A DNA stretch of 64,000 bases from Microvirga ossetica. Its GTDB lineage: Bacteria > Pseudomonadota > Alphaproteobacteria > Rhizobiales > Beijerinckiaceae. Both the position numbers and the translations under genes were made by a program. The notes under the pieces are model-generated. The model saw only the letters and a program-made list of their open reading frames with translations. It did not search any database and was not told the DNA's origin. Below, piece after piece: positions 38,474 to 47,888 of the stretch. The stretch lies in NCBI RefSeq assembly GCF_002741015.1, contig NZ_CP016616.1, forward strand, positions 2,203,501 to 2,267,500, written 5' to 3'. The stretch's first letter is position 1. Every line of letters begins with the position of its first letter.

Positions 38474-39370
38474 GTGTTTCGTCGCGGCTTCCTGCCCAAT
38501 ATGGGCAACCTCCTCGCCTTCGAGGCTACCGCCCGCCATGGCAGCGTGTCGAGAGCCGCAGAGGAACTGAACCTGACGCAGAGCGCCGTCTCGCGGCAGA
38601 TCCAGCAGCTGGAGGAATCCCTCGGCGTCTCCCTGTTCAGCCGATCCCGGCAAAGGGTCGTGCTCACCGATGTGGGGCGCATGTATGCCTCGCAGGTCAG
38701 GACCACCCTGTCCGAGCTGTCCGACGCCACCCATCAGGCGATCGCGCTCTCCGGCACGAGCGGCGTCCTGAATCTTGCGACCCTGCCGACCTTCGGCACC
38801 CGCTGGCTCATTCCCCGCATTCCCGACTTCTTCGCCCGCCATCCTGGGGCGACGGTGAATTTCGGCGTGCGTCTCGTGCCCTTCGACTTCGCCGCCGAGC
38901 CCTTCGATGCCGCCATCCATTTCGGCGAGCCGCATTGGCCCGGCGCGGTGTGCGAATTGCTGCGCACGGAGGAGGCGGTGCCTGTCTGCAGCCCGGCCTA
39001 CCGGCAGCGGGAGAACCTGCACGCGCCGCAGGACCTGACGCGCGCCACCCTGCTCCAGCAGAGCACCCGACCGACGGCCTGGGCGGAATGGTTCGCCGGC
39101 GTCGGAGTGAAGGTGGGCAATCCTCTGCGCGGCCCGCGCTTCGAGCAGTTCGCCATGGTCGCGCAGGCGGCCGCGGCAGGCCTGGGCGCCGCTCTCATCC
39201 CGCATTTCCTGATCGCGGACGAGCTGGCCTCCGGCCGCCTGGAGATCCTCTTTCCCAAAAGCCTCGTCAGCGGCGGCGCCTATTATCTCGTCTATCCCGA
39301 GCACAAGGCGGAGACGCCGCTCCTGCGCTCCTTCCGCGACTGGATCCTCGCCGAGATCCGTCAGGGATAA
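38474..39370 (+). CDS. LysR-family regulator, GcdR/GcvA-like
   Basis: 298 residues from a GTG at 38474, which gives the family-like opening FRRGFLPNMGNLLAFEATARHGS; ATG 38501 would remove this. The helix-turn-helix is SVSRAAEELNLTQSAVSRQIQQLEESLG, and the effector domain resembles the GcvA branch (PTFGTRWLIPRIPDF). It is divergent from gcdH, where GcdR activators are found in other bacteria. It ends overlapping the convergent MFS gene by 10 bases. Confidence 0.85.
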   Translation: MFRRGFLPNMGNLLAFEATARHGSVSRAAEELNLTQSAVSRQIQQLEESLGVSLFSRSRQRVVLTDVGRMYASQVRTTLSELSDATHQAIALSGTSGVLNLATLPTFGTRWLIPRIPDFFARHPGATVNFGVRLVPFDFAAEPFDAAIHFGEPHWPGAVCELLRTEEAVPVCSPAYRQRENLHAPQDLTRATLLQQSTRPTAWAEWFAGVGVKVGNPLRGPRFEQFAMVAQAAAAGLGAALIPHFLIADELASGRLEILFPKSLVSGGAYYLVYPEHKAETPLLRSFRDWILAEIRQG

Positions 39371-40548
39371 TCCCGCTTCGGCTTCATGATGCGGAAGCTC
39401 AAGGTGAGCGCCACGAGGGCGCAGACGAAGATGGCGCTGACCATCGACAGGGACGTGCCGTTATAGGACAGGCTCACCAGAACGATGATGATGGCACCGG
39501 TACCGAGCTGAAGGGTGCCCATGAGCGCCGAAGCCGTTCCGGCGATCGGGCCATGCTCCTCGAGAGCGAGCACCGCCGTCGAGGGAATGACATAGCCGAG
39601 GCAGCCGAAGGAGAGAAACAGCAGGCCCCAGAGGACGAAGGCGTTGTCGACCCCGAGGACTGTGAGCACGAACAGCAGGCTCACCAGCATGGCGAAGCCC
39701 GAGATCGCGGTCCGCACCACCCGCTCGGCGCCGAAGCGGCGCATGAAGATGCTGTTGAACTGGGCGCTGCCGATGAAGGCGATGGCGTTCGACGCGAAGA
39801 TCATGCTGTAGGCCGAGGGCGAGAGGCCGAAATGCTCGATGAAGATCACCGAGGAGCCGGCGAGATAGGCAAAGAAGCTCGCCTGGCTGAAACCGCCGAT
39901 GAAGGCGAGCCCTAGGAAGCGCCTGTCCTTCAGGAGGCGTCCGTAGGTGGCGAAGGCCTGCCCCAGACCCCTGCGTTCTTCGCCCGGCTTATGGGTTTCC
40001 GGCAGGAGGAAGACCACGACGGCGAGGCCCGCGAGGCCGATGGCCGCTATCGCCCAGAAGATCACGCGCCAGCTGAAGAACGCGGTCAGCGTGCTTCCGG
40101 CCAGCGGCGCGAGGATCGGCGAGACGCTGAAGACGAGCATGGTGGTGGCCATCAGCCGGGCCGCCTCGTGCCCGGTATGCAGATCGCGAATGATGGCGCG
40201 CGGAATCACCATGGCGGCGCAGGAGCCGACGCCCTGCAGGAAGCGGAACGCGACCAGGGTTTCGACATTGGGTGCAAAGCTGCAGCCGATCCCCGCAACG
40301 ACGAACAGCCCCAGGCCGAAATAAAGCGGAGGCTTGCGGCCGAATCGGTCGGACAGCGGCCCGTAGACGATCTGGCAGACGGAGACCGCGAGGAAGAAGC
40401 TCATCAGGCTCATCTGCACGGCGCTGACATCAACCTGGAACTCGCGGGCGATGGCTGGGAACGACGGCAGGTACATGTCGATGGCAAAGGGCCCGACGGC
40501 GGACAGCATGCCGAGGACGAGCGCGTTGCGCAGAAAGGCGGACTTCAT
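39361..40548 (-). CDS. Bcr/CflA-family MFS drug exporter
   Basis: 395 residues with twelve membrane helices. The opening AVGPFAIDMYLPSFPAIAREF is the Bcr/CflA signature, with YGPLSDRFGRKPPL between helices 2 and 3 and RAIIRDLHTG after helix 4. These proteins export bicyclomycin, chloramphenicol or small metabolites by proton antiport. Its 5' leader has a strong GC hairpin (CCCGGCC-GGTC-GGCCGGG, 40568-40585) about 20 bases before the start. Nothing else links it to its neighbours. Confidence 0.92.
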   Translation of the reverse strand: MKSAFLRNALVLGMLSAVGPFAIDMYLPSFPAIAREFQVDVSAVQMSLMSFFLAVSVCQIVYGPLSDRFGRKPPLYFGLGLFVVAGIGCSFAPNVETLVAFRFLQGVGSCAAMVIPRAIIRDLHTGHEAARLMATTMLVFSVSPILAPLAGSTLTAFFSWRVIFWAIAAIGLAGLAVVVFLLPETHKPGEERRGLGQAFATYGRLLKDRRFLGLAFIGGFSQASFFAYLAGSSVIFIEHFGLSPSAYSMIFASNAIAFIGSAQFNSIFMRRFGAERVVRTAISGFAMLVSLLFVLTVLGVDNAFVLWGLLFLSFGCLGYVIPSTAVLALEEHGPIAGTASALMGTLQLGTGAIIIVLVSLSYNGTSLSMVSAIFVCALVALTLSFRIMKPKRDYP

Positions 40549-40903
40549 CGGAAACGGCTTTCGTAGCCCCGGCCGGTCGGCCGGGATTGAGAAAACGGCC
40601 TGAACGCGGTGCGGATCAGGTCAGGGCATCTGGACGGAAAAGGATGGGGGTCCCCAGGGGGCTAGCGCGCCGAAGGATGTGCATTGCTTGTATGCCCTCT
40701 GGCGCTGAGGTCAAGCCTGGCCTACCCTCGAAGCTGGACTATAATCCGCTCTTGGACGTGCGCTTACCTTTCGTTAACCATGAATGGTGATAGCTGATTA
40801 ACCATCCAGCTGAACGGGACTCATCGCAAAGGAGGTCTTGGCTCCTCTGCGAGGCTTCCTTCTTCGGCTGTCCGGCTGGCCACCAGAGTTTTCAAAGTTC
40901 TTC
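40549..40903. other. 355-base gap: control region before the cellulose operon
   Basis: No gene is seen here. The left end is the leader of the MFS gene, with the hairpin at 40568-40585. The right end has two copies of TTAACCAT (40774-40781 and 40798-40805), and ACCATGAATGGT is palindromic. The short open frames in this gap have no ribosome sites or recognisable content. Confidence 0.6.
40774..40805 (+). promoter_or_regulatory. Two TTAACCAT boxes, possible CtrA sites
   Basis: TTAACCAT occurs at 40774-40781 and 40798-40805, 24 bases apart start to start, in the promoter region of bcsN. TTAACCAT is a known half-site form of the CtrA motif in alphaproteobacteria (full motif TTAA-N7-TTAA). Two identical copies in a high-GC genome are unlikely by chance. 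Confidence 0.45.
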
Positions 40904-41860
40904 ATGATTTCTTCGACGCCCCAGAATCGGATGAGCTTCGGCGCCAGGCCGTCGGACGCTTTCGCCGGTTCCGTCCGTCCATCCTGCCTGGGCGCGGCCG
41001 TGAAGGCCGTTCTCGCTACGGCGGTCCTGACCACCCTGTCCGCCTGTGCGGGGCGCTCCGATCTCGGATTTGCCACCCTCATGTCCGAGGTCCCGGCGAC
41101 GCGGGCGATCATCGTCCCCCCACCCGGCGGCCCCTCCGTCGTCGCCGTCCTGCAGCGCTCGTATCAGGACGGCCTGTCGCAGGAGATCGCGCTCTCGACC
41201 GCCTCGCTCACCACCGGGCAGAATGCCTTCTACGTCAGCATGCTCAACAACACACAGGCCAATCCCGAACAGTCGGAGACGCTGTCGCTCCCGTCTCTCT
41301 CCCAGGACCGGCTCCTGTCGGAGATGGAAGAGCGGATGCCGGGCGTCGAGATGCAGACATCGCTGGTCTATGTGCAGAACAAGTTCGGGCCTTTCGGCTT
41401 CGCGACGGGCCGGTCGTCCAGCGGCGACCTCTGCCTCTATGCATGGCAGCGGATCGAACCGGACGAGCCGGCCGTCTTCCTGCCGGGCGGCTCGGTTTCT
41501 GTCCGCCTGCGCCTATGCGATGCGGACGCCACCGTCGAGCAGCTCCTGAGAGTCTTCTACGGCTTCACCATTGCCGCCTACTACCGCCAGGAATCCTGGA
41601 ATCCCTATGGCGATCCGCCGCCGCCGCCGGCCCAGCTCGGCGAGACGAACGCACCGATGTATCCGCTGGGCCTCGGCAGCGACACGACGACCGTCCGCCG
41701 CCGGAGCGTTTCCGGGGAAACCCGCCGCGTCGTTCCGGCAGCGCCAAGGCGCATGATCGACAAGGACTCCGCGACGCCGGCGATCCCCGAGCCCTCCTCG
41801 CCGCTGCCGACGGCGCCCGAGAGCGGATACCCCGTCGTGCCGCCTCCTCCGAGCCAGTAA
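40904..41860 (+). CDS. bcsN: Cellulose biosynthesis protein BcsN
   Basis: 318 residues from ATG 40904 (an ATG at 40931 is also possible). A lipoprotein signal (LATAVLTTLSAC-AGRS) makes it an outer-membrane or periplasmic lipoprotein. The body has the features I associate with rhizobial BcsN, and the last 80 residues are rich in proline and low in complexity. BcsN is found with bcsA, bcsB and bcsZ in Rhizobiales cellulose operons, with unknown biochemical role. It is the first gene of the cluster, 161 bases before bcsA. Confidence 0.75.
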   Translation: MISSTPQNRMSFGARPSDAFAGSVRPSCLGAAVKAVLATAVLTTLSACAGRSDLGFATLMSEVPATRAIIVPPPGGPSVVAVLQRSYQDGLSQEIALSTASLTTGQNAFYVSMLNNTQANPEQSETLSLPSLSQDRLLSEMEERMPGVEMQTSLVYVQNKFGPFGFATGRSSSGDLCLYAWQRIEPDEPAVFLPGGSVSVRLRLCDADATVEQLLRVFYGFTIAAYYRQESWNPYGDPPPPPAQLGETNAPMYPLGLGSDTTTVRRRSVSGETRRVVPAAPRRMIDKDSATPAIPEPSSPLPTAPESGYPVVPPPPSQ

Positions 41861-41877
41861 TCGTGCCTCATGGGAAA

Positions 41878-41900
41878 ATGTTATTAAGTTGCAATAACAT
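41878..41900. promoter_or_regulatory. AT-rich inverted repeat upstream of bcsA
   Basis: ATGTTATT (41878-41885) and AATAACAT (41893-41900) are perfect inverted arms around AAGTTGC. It lies in a strikingly AT-rich 100 bases between bcsN and bcsA, so bcsA may have its own regulated promoter, or the repeat may form a weak hairpin. Confidence 0.45.
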
Positions 41901-42021
41901 AGCATTTACCCATGTGACATTAGGCCTAAGCTACACTATCGATATATTCATGGATCCTAGACTATTCTTCGATTAAGCATCCCTCCTCCCACGCAAAACC
42001 TTTGAGCCGAGAACATAGACG

Positions 42022-44217
42022 ATGCGAGCAGGTCTTATCGTGGCCTTGTGGGCTGTGGCGGCGGTACTGATCATGTCGATCGTGGCTCTTCCCATCAGCC
42101 TTCAGGCGCATCTCGTTGCGGGCCTCACGGTCGTGGCCTGCATGATCATCATCAAGTTCATGCGCGCCCAGGGCATCTGGCGCCTGATCGCGCTGGCTCT
42201 CGGCACCGCCATCGTCCTGCGCTACGTCTTCTGGCGCACCACCAGCACCATCCCGCCGATCACCGAGGTGGCGAGCTTCATCCCGGGCTTCCTGCTCTAT
42301 CTGGCCGAGATGTACAGCGTCATGATGCTGTTCTTGAGCCTTTTCGTGGTGTCCAGCCCTCTGCCTTCGCGCAAGGCTCCCCAGATCGACCCGCAGAACC
42401 TGCCGACCGTCGACATCTTCGTCCCGAGCTACAACGAGGGTTCCGACCTGCTGGCCACCACGCTCGCCGCCGCGAAGGCCATGACCTATCCCGCCGACAA
42501 GATGACGGTCTGGCTTCTGGACGACGGCGGCACGGACGAGAAGTGCAATTCGAGCAACACCGCCGCCGCCCAGCAGGCGCGCGAACGCCGCGCCGAGCTG
42601 CAGGCCATGTGCGCGTCCCTCGACGTGAAATACCTGACCCGCGCCCGCAACGTGCATGCCAAGGCGGGCAACCTCAACAACGGCCTCGAGAACTCGACCG
42701 CCGATCTGGTCGCCGTCTTCGATGCCGACCACGCCCCGGCCCGCAGCTTCCTCACCGAGACGGTCGGGTACTTCACCAAGGACAAGAGCCTGTTCCTGGT
42801 CCAGACGCCGCACTTCTTCATCAATCCCGACCCGCTCGAGCGCAATCTCGGCACGTTCCAGACCATGCCGTCCGAGAACGAGATGTTCTACGGCGTCATC
42901 CAGCGCGGCCTCGACAAGTGGGATGCCGCCTTCTTCTGCGGCTCGGCCGCCGTGCTCCGGCGCGAGGCCCTGCAGGAAACCAACGGATTCAGCGGCGTCA
43001 GCATCACCGAGGATTGCGAGACCGCGCTCGAGCTCCATTCCCGCGGCTGGACGAGCGTCTATGTGGACAAGCCGCTCATCGCCGGCCTGCAGCCGGACAG
43101 CTTCGCCAGCTTCATCGGCCAGCGCTCGCGATGGGCGCAAGGCATGATGCAGATCCTGCGCTACAAGTTTCCGCCCCTCAAGCGCGGGCTGAAGATCTCA
43201 CAGCGCCTGTGCTACATGTCGAGCAGCATGTTCTGGCTGTTCCCGTTCTCGCGGTTCTGCTTCCTCGTCTCGCCGCTGTGCTACCTGTTCTTCTCGCTCG
43301 AGATCTTCACCGCATCGGGAGGTGAGTTCTTCGCCTATACGTTCACCTACATGATGGTGAACTTCATGATGCAGAACTATCTCTATGGCCGCTACCGCTG
43401 GCCGTGGATCTCGGATCTCTACGAATACATCCAGACGATCTATCTCTTGCCGGCCGTGCTCTCGGTGATCGCCAATCCCAGCAAGCCCACCTTCAAGGTG
43501 ACGGCGAAGAACGAGTCCATGGAGGAGAGCCGGGTCTCGGAACTGGGTACGCCGTACTTCATCATCTTCGGCATCCTGATCCTTGGCGTCATCGCCACCG
43601 GCATCCGCGTGTGGGCCGAGCCTTACAAGGCCGACCTGACCCTCGTGACGGGCGCCTGGAACGTGCTCAATCTCATCATCGCAGGCTGCGCGCTGGGTGT
43701 CGTCTCGGAGCGAGCCACGAGGCGTCAGAGCCACCGTGTCCGCGTCGAGCGGCCCTGCCGCTTCATCATGGGCGACGAGATCATCGATGCCGTCCTGAAA
43801 GACGTATCCGTGGGCGGCGGCAGGCTCCACGTGCCGCCCTCGGCCGAGCCGCGCCTCAAGAAGGGGACCGCGGGCACGCTCGAATTCCAGCCCTTCGCCA
43901 ATCTTCCCGTTCAGCACCTGCCGGTGGAGATCCGCAAGGTCGGCATGGACGACAAGGGCCTGCTGCTGGGCTGCCGCTTCCTGATCGAGAAGGCCGAACA
44001 TCGCCGGATGATCGCCGACCTCGTCTTCGCCAATGCGGACCAGTGGAGCAACTTCCAGAAGAACCGGCACCACGACATCGGCGTTCTCCGCGGGACGCTG
44101 TGGTTCTTCATGGTCGCGTTCTATCAGACCGGACGCGGTCTCTCCTATTTCCTCGGCCTGCAGAGGATCGGCAGCTCCAGCCCGCCGGCGCCCTCCGTCG
44201 CCTCGGCTGCCAAGTAG
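42022..44217 (+). CDS. bcsA: Cellulose synthase catalytic subunit BcsA (GT2 plus PilZ)
   Basis: 731 residues. Membrane helices flank a GT2 domain with all catalytic motifs: DDG (167-169), DAD (234-236), TED (329-331) and QxxRW (Q367 to W371). The C-terminal PilZ domain has RxxxR (568-572) and DxSxxG (594-599), the c-di-GMP binding motifs, so synthesis of cellulose from UDP-glucose should be activated by c-di-GMP. About eight membrane helices form the export channel in known structures. It is followed by bcsB after 9 bases. Confidence 0.97.
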   Translation: MRAGLIVALWAVAAVLIMSIVALPISLQAHLVAGLTVVACMIIIKFMRAQGIWRLIALALGTAIVLRYVFWRTTSTIPPITEVASFIPGFLLYLAEMYSVMMLFLSLFVVSSPLPSRKAPQIDPQNLPTVDIFVPSYNEGSDLLATTLAAAKAMTYPADKMTVWLLDDGGTDEKCNSSNTAAAQQARERRAELQAMCASLDVKYLTRARNVHAKAGNLNNGLENSTADLVAVFDADHAPARSFLTETVGYFTKDKSLFLVQTPHFFINPDPLERNLGTFQTMPSENEMFYGVIQRGLDKWDAAFFCGSAAVLRREALQETNGFSGVSITEDCETALELHSRGWTSVYVDKPLIAGLQPDSFASFIGQRSRWAQGMMQILRYKFPPLKRGLKISQRLCYMSSSMFWLFPFSRFCFLVSPLCYLFFSLEIFTASGGEFFAYTFTYMMVNFMMQNYLYGRYRWPWISDLYEYIQTIYLLPAVLSVIANPSKPTFKVTAKNESMEESRVSELGTPYFIIFGILILGVIATGIRVWAEPYKADLTLVTGAWNVLNLIIAGCALGVVSERATRRQSHRVRVERPCRFIMGDEIIDAVLKDVSVGGGRLHVPPSAEPRLKKGTAGTLEFQPFANLPVQHLPVEIRKVGMDDKGLLLGCRFLIEKAEHRRMIADLVFANADQWSNFQKNRHHDIGVLRGTLWFFMVAFYQTGRGLSYFLGLQRIGSSSPPAPSVASAAK

Positions 44218-44226
44218 AGGTGCTTC

Positions 44227-46794
44227 GTGCGTTTGGTTCTGATCCTCCCTCTGCTCGCCTTGCAGGCTCTGGGTGCCACGCAAGCCGCCGCGCAGTCCGC
44301 GCCCTTCACCATGTCGCCCGGCTCCCAGGGCGCGCCGCCGGCGGCGAGGACCCCGCCCCGGCCCGAGCCCGCAGCACCCGCGCCCTCCCCCGGCCAGGCC
44401 TTCGAGATGCGCCAGCCCGGCACGGCATCTACCGCGCCTCCCGCAGCCCAGCCGGCGCCCGTGCCACCGAGCGCGGGAACGCCCTTCAACATCGGGCCGC
44501 AGCGCCAGAACCCCGCGGCATCGGCGCCTCCCCCCGCGCCTCAGACCGGCATTGCGCCGGCCAGACAGCCGGCCCCGGCAGCGCGCAGCGGCGTGCGGAA
44601 CGAGCGGCCGGTTCTTCCCTTCGAAACGGTTCGCCTGGAGGGTGAGACGGATGCGAAGTCCTGGACGTTCCACCTGACGCAGGACGAGGCGACGAGCGGC
44701 GCCTCCATCGCGCTGGGCTTCAAGAACGCGGTCGTGGTCATGCCCGAGGGTTCGCGCCTGCGGATCGCGATCAACGGGGAATCGGTGGTCGACACACCGA
44801 TCTCTTCGCCGAACGACATCAAGCGCATGACCGCAGCAATCCGCCCCGGTCTCCTGCGGGCGGGACAGAACATCATCCGCGCGGAGGCCTTCCAGCGCCA
44901 CCGCACCGACTGCACCATCGATGCCACCTACGAGCTCTGGACCGACCTCGACTCGGCCACCACCAAGCTCGTCTTCGCCGAAGGTGCGGCCAAGACCCTG
45001 CGCGGCCTCGACGACCTGCCGGCGGTCGGCGTCGACAGCACGGGGGTGACGACGATCCGGGTGGTTGCGCCCAAGATCTACCGCCCGGAAATCCGCGACC
45101 GCCTCCTGCGCCTTGTGCAGCTGGTGGCCCTGCGCGGGCGCTATGCCCATCCGGTGATCCAGGTAGTGGAATCCGATCCCGGCCCTTCCCCCGTCGGCAC
45201 GATCAAGGTGGCCATGGGCCTGGCCGGCGAATTGCGCGGAATGGTGGCGGGCATGCCGGATGCAGCCTCTTCGCAGCCGCTGACCATGATGATGCAGGAG
45301 CCCGGATCCCTGGGCTCGACCCTCGTCGTCTCCGGACCGACCTGGCAGGACCTCGACACCGCCATCGGCATCGTCGGCGCGCAAGCCGTCAACACCGCCA
45401 ATGTCGAGCGCGGCATTCTCGACACGGCCGCATGGCACTGGCCGGAGATCCTGACCGCCTTCGGCGCTCAATCCTTCCGCTTTGCCGATCTGGGCGTGCC
45501 GACGCAGGAATTCTCCGGGCGCCGCCTGAAGGCGGAATTTTCCATCAACCTGCCTTCGGATTTCTACGCGACCGAATACGGCGAGGCGATCCTGCATCTC
45601 GACGCGGCCTATACCGCCGCCGTCCGGCCGGGCAGCCACATCAACGTGTTCGTCAACGGCATGATCAGCACGCAGATGACGATCACCAAGCAGGGCGACA
45701 TCGTCCGGCGTCATACCATCAGGCTGCCTCTCAGGAACTTCAAATCCGGCATCAACCAAGTCACCATCGAGGCGATTCTGCACACCGATGCCGACGAGCG
45801 CTGCGCCCCGGGGGAAACCCTCTCGGAGTCGAACCGCTTCGTTCTCTTCGACACCTCGACCCTCGAGTTCCCGACCTACGGACGCATCGGGCGCGTGCCG
45901 GATCTTGCCGTCATGAGCACGGGCAGCTTCCCGGACCAAGACCTTCCGACAACCATTGTCCTGGCACGGCCCGACCCGCTCAACTATTCCGCCGCCGGCA
46001 CTCTGCTCGCCCGCATGGCGCGCAGCGGCGGCACGCCCGTGCGGGCGCAGTTCGCCAATGCAGCCTCGGCGGACAACGGATCCGTGCTCTTCATCGGCGC
46101 CGTCGATCAGATCCCATCGGGCTTCCTCAACCACGTGAAGGTTTCCGAGCATCTGCGTATGATCTGGCCTTCGACGCCTACGGGTGACAGGGCGGGACCG
46201 CAGGTGGCCAGCTCGGATTTCAGCCTTCCCACGGCGCAGGTCTCGCCCGACCGTCCGGCTACCGCGTCGACCGACGAGGTCCGCCGACGCTGGTCGGACA
46301 CGTTCCAGCGGCGCGGCTTTTTCCAGCAGACCCTCGGCACGCTGCAGGGCTGGATGGAAAAGACCTTCAGCCTCTCCCTCAGTTCCCTGTCGCTGGAAGA
46401 GCGCACCGACGCGCCCTACGAGCCGCCGCAGCGCGCCTCCCTGCTCCTGGCCCAGAACCAGACCGACACGGCCGGCGTCTGGACCCTTCTGACCGCGCGC
46501 ACCGACCGCGCTCTGGCGGACGAGATGGCCCGCCTCGCCAACCCGATGCTCTGGTCCCAGGTCGCGGGCAGGGCCGTCGCTCTGGAGCCCAGGGAGATGA
46601 AGCTGCAGGTCGAGCCCATCAACGACTATCGCTTCGTCCAGACGCAGCCGCTTTCTTTAAGGAACATGCGCCTCGTCGCGGCCAACTGGATGTCCGCCAA
46701 CATCATTCAATACGCGATTCTCATGCTGGCAGGCTGCATGTTCCTGGGCGTTGCGACCTATCTGCTTCTGAACCGCCTGGGACGCAGGCCATGA
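44227..46794 (+). CDS. bcsB: Cellulose synthase periplasmic subunit BcsB
   Basis: 855 residues. Start is a GTG with AGAGG upstream; signal peptide about 1-22 (ATQAAAQ). A proline- and alanine-rich linker of about 100 residues precedes the folded part, making it longer than E. coli BcsB (779). Carbohydrate-binding and flavodoxin-like repeats follow, and one C-terminal membrane helix (YAILMLAGCMFLGVATYLLL) anchors it to BcsA. It guides the glucan through the periplasm. The end overlaps bcsZ by 4 bases. Confidence 0.95.
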   Translation: MRLVLILPLLALQALGATQAAAQSAPFTMSPGSQGAPPAARTPPRPEPAAPAPSPGQAFEMRQPGTASTAPPAAQPAPVPPSAGTPFNIGPQRQNPAASAPPPAPQTGIAPARQPAPAARSGVRNERPVLPFETVRLEGETDAKSWTFHLTQDEATSGASIALGFKNAVVVMPEGSRLRIAINGESVVDTPISSPNDIKRMTAAIRPGLLRAGQNIIRAEAFQRHRTDCTIDATYELWTDLDSATTKLVFAEGAAKTLRGLDDLPAVGVDSTGVTTIRVVAPKIYRPEIRDRLLRLVQLVALRGRYAHPVIQVVESDPGPSPVGTIKVAMGLAGELRGMVAGMPDAASSQPLTMMMQEPGSLGSTLVVSGPTWQDLDTAIGIVGAQAVNTANVERGILDTAAWHWPEILTAFGAQSFRFADLGVPTQEFSGRRLKAEFSINLPSDFYATEYGEAILHLDAAYTAAVRPGSHINVFVNGMISTQMTITKQGDIVRRHTIRLPLRNFKSGINQVTIEAILHTDADERCAPGETLSESNRFVLFDTSTLEFPTYGRIGRVPDLAVMSTGSFPDQDLPTTIVLARPDPLNYSAAGTLLARMARSGGTPVRAQFANAASADNGSVLFIGAVDQIPSGFLNHVKVSEHLRMIWPSTPTGDRAGPQVASSDFSLPTAQVSPDRPATASTDEVRRRWSDTFQRRGFFQQTLGTLQGWMEKTFSLSLSSLSLEERTDAPYEPPQRASLLLAQNQTDTAGVWTLLTARTDRALADEMARLANPMLWSQVAGRAVALEPREMKLQVEPINDYRFVQTQPLSLRNMRLVAANWMSANIIQYAILMLAGCMFLGVATYLLLNRLGRRP

Positions 46795-47888
46795 CGGTCA
46801 GCGCGCATCGTCCCAAGCGAATCCTGCCCTGGCTCGTCACTGCAATTCTCATTCTCACCGGGACGATGGCCTCCTCCCAAACCCTCTCCGTCCAGCCGCT
46901 GAATCTGGTGGGAACCGTCTCAGCAGCCGACTGGGAGGCCTATCGCTCCCGTTTCGTCGAGGACAGCGGACGGGTTGTCGACACAGCCAACGGCAACATC
47001 AGCCACAGCGAGGGACAGGGCTATGGCTTGCTGCTCGCGCTGGCGGCTGGGGACCGACGCTCCTTCGAGCAGATCTGGAACTTCACCTTCACCGAACTTC
47101 TCATCCGCGACGACGGCCTCGCAGTCTGGAAATGGGACCCCAGCAGCAAGCCGCGGATCACCGACCGCAACAATGCGACCGACGGCGACCTTCTCATCGC
47201 CTATGCGCTCGCAAGGGCCGGAGCCGCCTGGCAGGAAACCCGCTACACCAACGCGGCGCAGAAGCTCGCCAAGGCCATCGGCAAAAGCACCTTGAGCCGA
47301 ACCGGAGGCTCCCTCGTCCTGCTTCCCGGCTCCCAGGGCTTCGGCGCCGGCGATCGACCGGACGGTCCGGTCATCAATCTCTCCTACTGGATTTTCGAAG
47401 CATTCCCGGTCATGGCGGCCCTGGCGCCGGAATATGAGTGGACCCGCGTCTGGCGCGATGGGGTCTTGCTGCTGCAGCAGGCGACCTCGGGCCGGGTGCG
47501 GCTTCCGGCCGATTGGATTTCCCTGCAAAACGGCTTGCAACCTAAGCCTGCCGATGGCTTTCCCCCAGAATTCGGTTACAACTCGTTAAGGATACCGCTT
47601 TACCTGTTGAGAGCAGGGATGACCGAAATGGAGTGGCTGAGAGCTCTCAAGCAGCGCTGGTCTGCGGAGAACGAAGGGGTTGCCGTGGTCAACGTCGTCA
47701 CCGGTCAGGTACGCGAGCGGCTCACCGACCAGGGTTATGCCATGCTTCCCGCCGTGCTCGCCTGCGCGCTCGACGGGACGCCGATTCCGGAGCCGCTGAG
47801 GACCTTCGAGCCGAGCCTCTATTACCCGTCGACCCTGTATCTCTTGGCAAAATCCCTGCTCGGTGAAAAATATCCGCAATGCGTCTAG
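46791..47888 (+). CDS. bcsZ: Periplasmic endoglucanase BcsZ (GH8)
   Basis: 365 residues with an N-terminal signal segment (about 10-30). The GH8 acid motif SHSEGQGYGLLLA carries E74, and NNATDGDLLIAYAL carries the conserved aspartates D131 and D133. BcsZ cuts beta-1,4-glucan during cellulose export and affects the amount and form of the polymer. Coupled to bcsB by an ATGA overlap; overlaps the TPR gene by 10 bases. Confidence 0.95.
   Translation: MTVSAHRPKRILPWLVTAILILTGTMASSQTLSVQPLNLVGTVSAADWEAYRSRFVEDSGRVVDTANGNISHSEGQGYGLLLALAAGDRRSFEQIWNFTFTELLIRDDGLAVWKWDPSSKPRITDRNNATDGDLLIAYALARAGAAWQETRYTNAAQKLAKAIGKSTLSRTGGSLVLLPGSQGFGAGDRPDGPVINLSYWIFEAFPVMAALAPEYEWTRVWRDGVLLLQQATSGRVRLPADWISLQNGLQPKPADGFPPEFGYNSLRIPLYLLRAGMTEMEWLRALKQRWSAENEGVAVVNVVTGQVRERLTDQGYAMLPAVLACALDGTPIPEPLRTFEPSLYYPSTLYLLAKSLLGEKYPQCV

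Noticed and set aside
40587..40790. 67-residue open frame before bcsN
   Set aside because: No ribosome site, odd composition, and it runs into the TTAACCAT boxes.
43198..46152. Minus-strand open frame of 984 residues opposite bcsA and bcsB
   Set aside because: It spans two real genes and their boundary and has no recognisable domain.
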